Origin: Candidatus Ancillula trichonymphae ImTpAt
Lineage (GTDB): Bacteria > Actinomycetota > Actinomycetes > Actinomycetales > Bifidobacteriaceae
DNA length: 5,041 nucleotides
Assembly: GCA_000485475.1 (NCBI GenBank)
Contig: AXYY01000065.1
Span: forward strand, 1-5,041
Direction: 5' to 3'
The stretch's first letter is position 1. Every line of letters starts with the position of its first letter. A program made the translations under genes and the position numbers. Under the pieces are notes generated by a model. The model ran no database searches and was not told where the DNA came from. It saw only the letters and a program-made list of their open reading frames with translations. This document shows positions 4,115 through 5,041 of this stretch, in pieces.

Positions 4115-5041
4115 TTTAATAAAAACAGGTTCAATCCTTCATTTTTGCGAAAACACTCACAATCTCCGTATGCGACGACTTTTCGCTAATTTCACAGAGT
4201 GAAGTTGCGTCTTTAATCCAGTTTTTCACATCGGTTCAATCCAAAATCCGACTTCGTCAAAACTCGCTCAATTTTATACTCAAACGACTGTTTCTCGCTC
4301 ATCAACTCGGCACGGCGTTCCCGGTAATTCTCGCGGTTAAATGATACACATCAAAAAGTCGTTTGGTTTTCGCATTTACCTCGTCCAGAGAACACGCAAC
4401 TCCGCCACCGCCTTGTCGGTCTCATTTTTTGTTACCAACTCATCTTTTTCTAATTGCGAAAACATAAAATTATCCCAGTTTTTCGGCACTGCGGAACTGG
4501 ACAAAACACTCACCATCTGCCCAGCCAACGCATATTCTAGCAACTCTTTTTCATGGCAAGCCATACCACGCTTTTGCGGCTACAACGGTAATAAATATAA
4601 CGGTGTTCGTTGCCATTTTTTGTCGTTTTATCTTTTTTCTCGGCGGTTATACTTCCCCCATACCACACGAGCATTTCAAAAGCCCACAAAATGCTTGCGG
4701 TGATTTGTGTGATGGCTCTTTATGACCTCGTTTTTCAATCACCGCTTGCACTTTGTCAAACAACGCTTTTGAAATAATCGGCTCGTGCCGCGTCCTTCGT
4801 ATAACTCGCCACCATAGCGGAAAAATCCATTTTACTTTGTCATCCTTGAATTGCTTTCCGCCCCGAGTTATCGCCCCATTTTCTTTTAAGAATTGCGAAA
4901 TCTGCGAAATAGTTTTATCGCCCACCGATTACCGCGCAAAAACTTCTGCGACAAGCGGAACGCTCCGCTTGTCTAAAACAATAGTTTTTGTGCGGTAATC
5001 GTTCAAATAACCAAATGGGCGTTGCTTGGATAATCTCCCCG
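4114..5041 (-). pseudogene. Large serine recombinase, C-terminal two-thirds, heavily frameshifted
   Basis: The minus strand carries, in the right order, segments of a large serine recombinase/resolvase-type integrase. The catalytic N-terminus lies beyond the window. From 5041 come PFGYLNDYRTKTIVLDK and then the recombinase domain (TISQISQFLKENGAITRGGK, FRYGGELYEG, HEPIISKALFDKVQAVIEKRG). Next is the zinc ribbon (GLLKCSCGM, then YIYYRCSRKS), then a charged coiled-coil-like tail (LEKDELVTKNETDKAVAELR, ENYRERRAELMSEKQ), NWIKDATSLCEI and finally GLNLFLLN near 4114. These lie in changing frames, with shifts near 4823, 4790, 4657, 4572, 4392, 4340, 4244, 4230 and 4138, and a TAA at 4931-4929 where the family would have an aromatic residue after FAR. 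About nine codons are missing near 4823. Such integrases insert mobile elements; this copy cannot make a full protein. The exact 3' end is uncertain and could extend to 4066. Confidence 0.85.
4926..5001. repeat. Two-tier 76-bp quasi-palindrome inside the recombinase remnant
   Basis: The outer arms at 4926-4944 and 4983-5001 match over 19 positions with a single G/T mismatch that can pair as G-U. The inner arms GACAAGCGGA (4950-4959) and TCCGCTTGTC (4964-4973) match perfectly around the loop ACGC. The structure lies over coding sequence of the recombinase and contains its nonsense codon. There is no adjoining T-tract, so it is not a typical terminator. Confidence 0.7.

Noticed and set aside
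4126..4242. GGTTCAATCC at 4128-4137 and 4233-4242, resembling the tRNA T-loop, as possible attachment-site copies.
   Set aside because: Both are explained by recombinase codons in two frames (Gly-Leu-Asn-Leu and Trp-Ile-Glu-Pro). They lack a base of the T-loop consensus, and no longer copy of the tRNA 3' end exists in the window.
4341..4998. Plus-strand open frames at 4341-4703 and 4753-4998.
   Set aside because: They are antisense to the clear recombinase remnant, have no recognisable domain, and no ribosome-binding site was seen.
4926..5001. The large hairpin as a terminator, attC site or IS200/605-type end.
   Set aside because: It has no T-tract, no core-site pattern I can recognise and no transposase nearby, and it lies within recombinase codons.

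Overview
The window holds two intact protein genes, one tRNA gene and two decayed genes at the edges. The intact genes use the standard code with TAG stops. The mobile-element remnant and the ABC ATPase resemble those of small-genome Patescibacteria (Saccharibacteria-like). The N-terminal part of the succinyl-CoA ligase looks most like actinobacterial SucC. I cannot decide between a Patescibacterium that acquired this gene and a low-GC, reduced actinobacterium, so lineage is an inference only.

Layout. Positions 1-258 (minus) carry the 5' part of a secreted-protein gene with an extended -10 promoter and a ribosome-binding site, broken by three frame changes. A 116-base divergent promoter region follows. 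Positions 375-2552 (plus) encode one 725-residue protein in which the beta (SucC) and alpha (SucD) subunits of succinyl-CoA synthetase are joined. It meets, tail to tail, a Wzt/TagH-like polysaccharide-export ATPase on the minus strand (2549-3721). Both stop codons lie in one CTAG. A divergent promoter region (3722-3915) drives the ATPase leftward and a tRNA-Val(GAC) gene (3916-3992) rightward. Two hairpins that look like terminators follow the tRNA. The rest, to 5041, is a large serine recombinase gene on the minus strand, disrupted by about nine frame changes and a nonsense codon.

Regulation is the most coherent theme. All four candidate promoters share the extended -10 sequence TGTG-S-TATAMT. 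At both intact protein genes the -10 lies only 6-7 bases from the ATG, so both mRNAs are probably leaderless. The ATPase and tRNA promoters also share a longer module, GCACAAAA-N5-AGTTGTG, containing an operator-like dyad. The sucCD promoter and its divergent partner share an inverted TTCTACTG element.

The genes do not form one pathway. The ligase is central metabolism with ATP/GTP formation, the ATPase would energise export of a surface glycan with a permease not seen here, and the recombinase remnant marks an old integration event beside the tRNA. I found no CRISPR array, toxin-antitoxin pair, complete insertion sequence or clearly new defence system.
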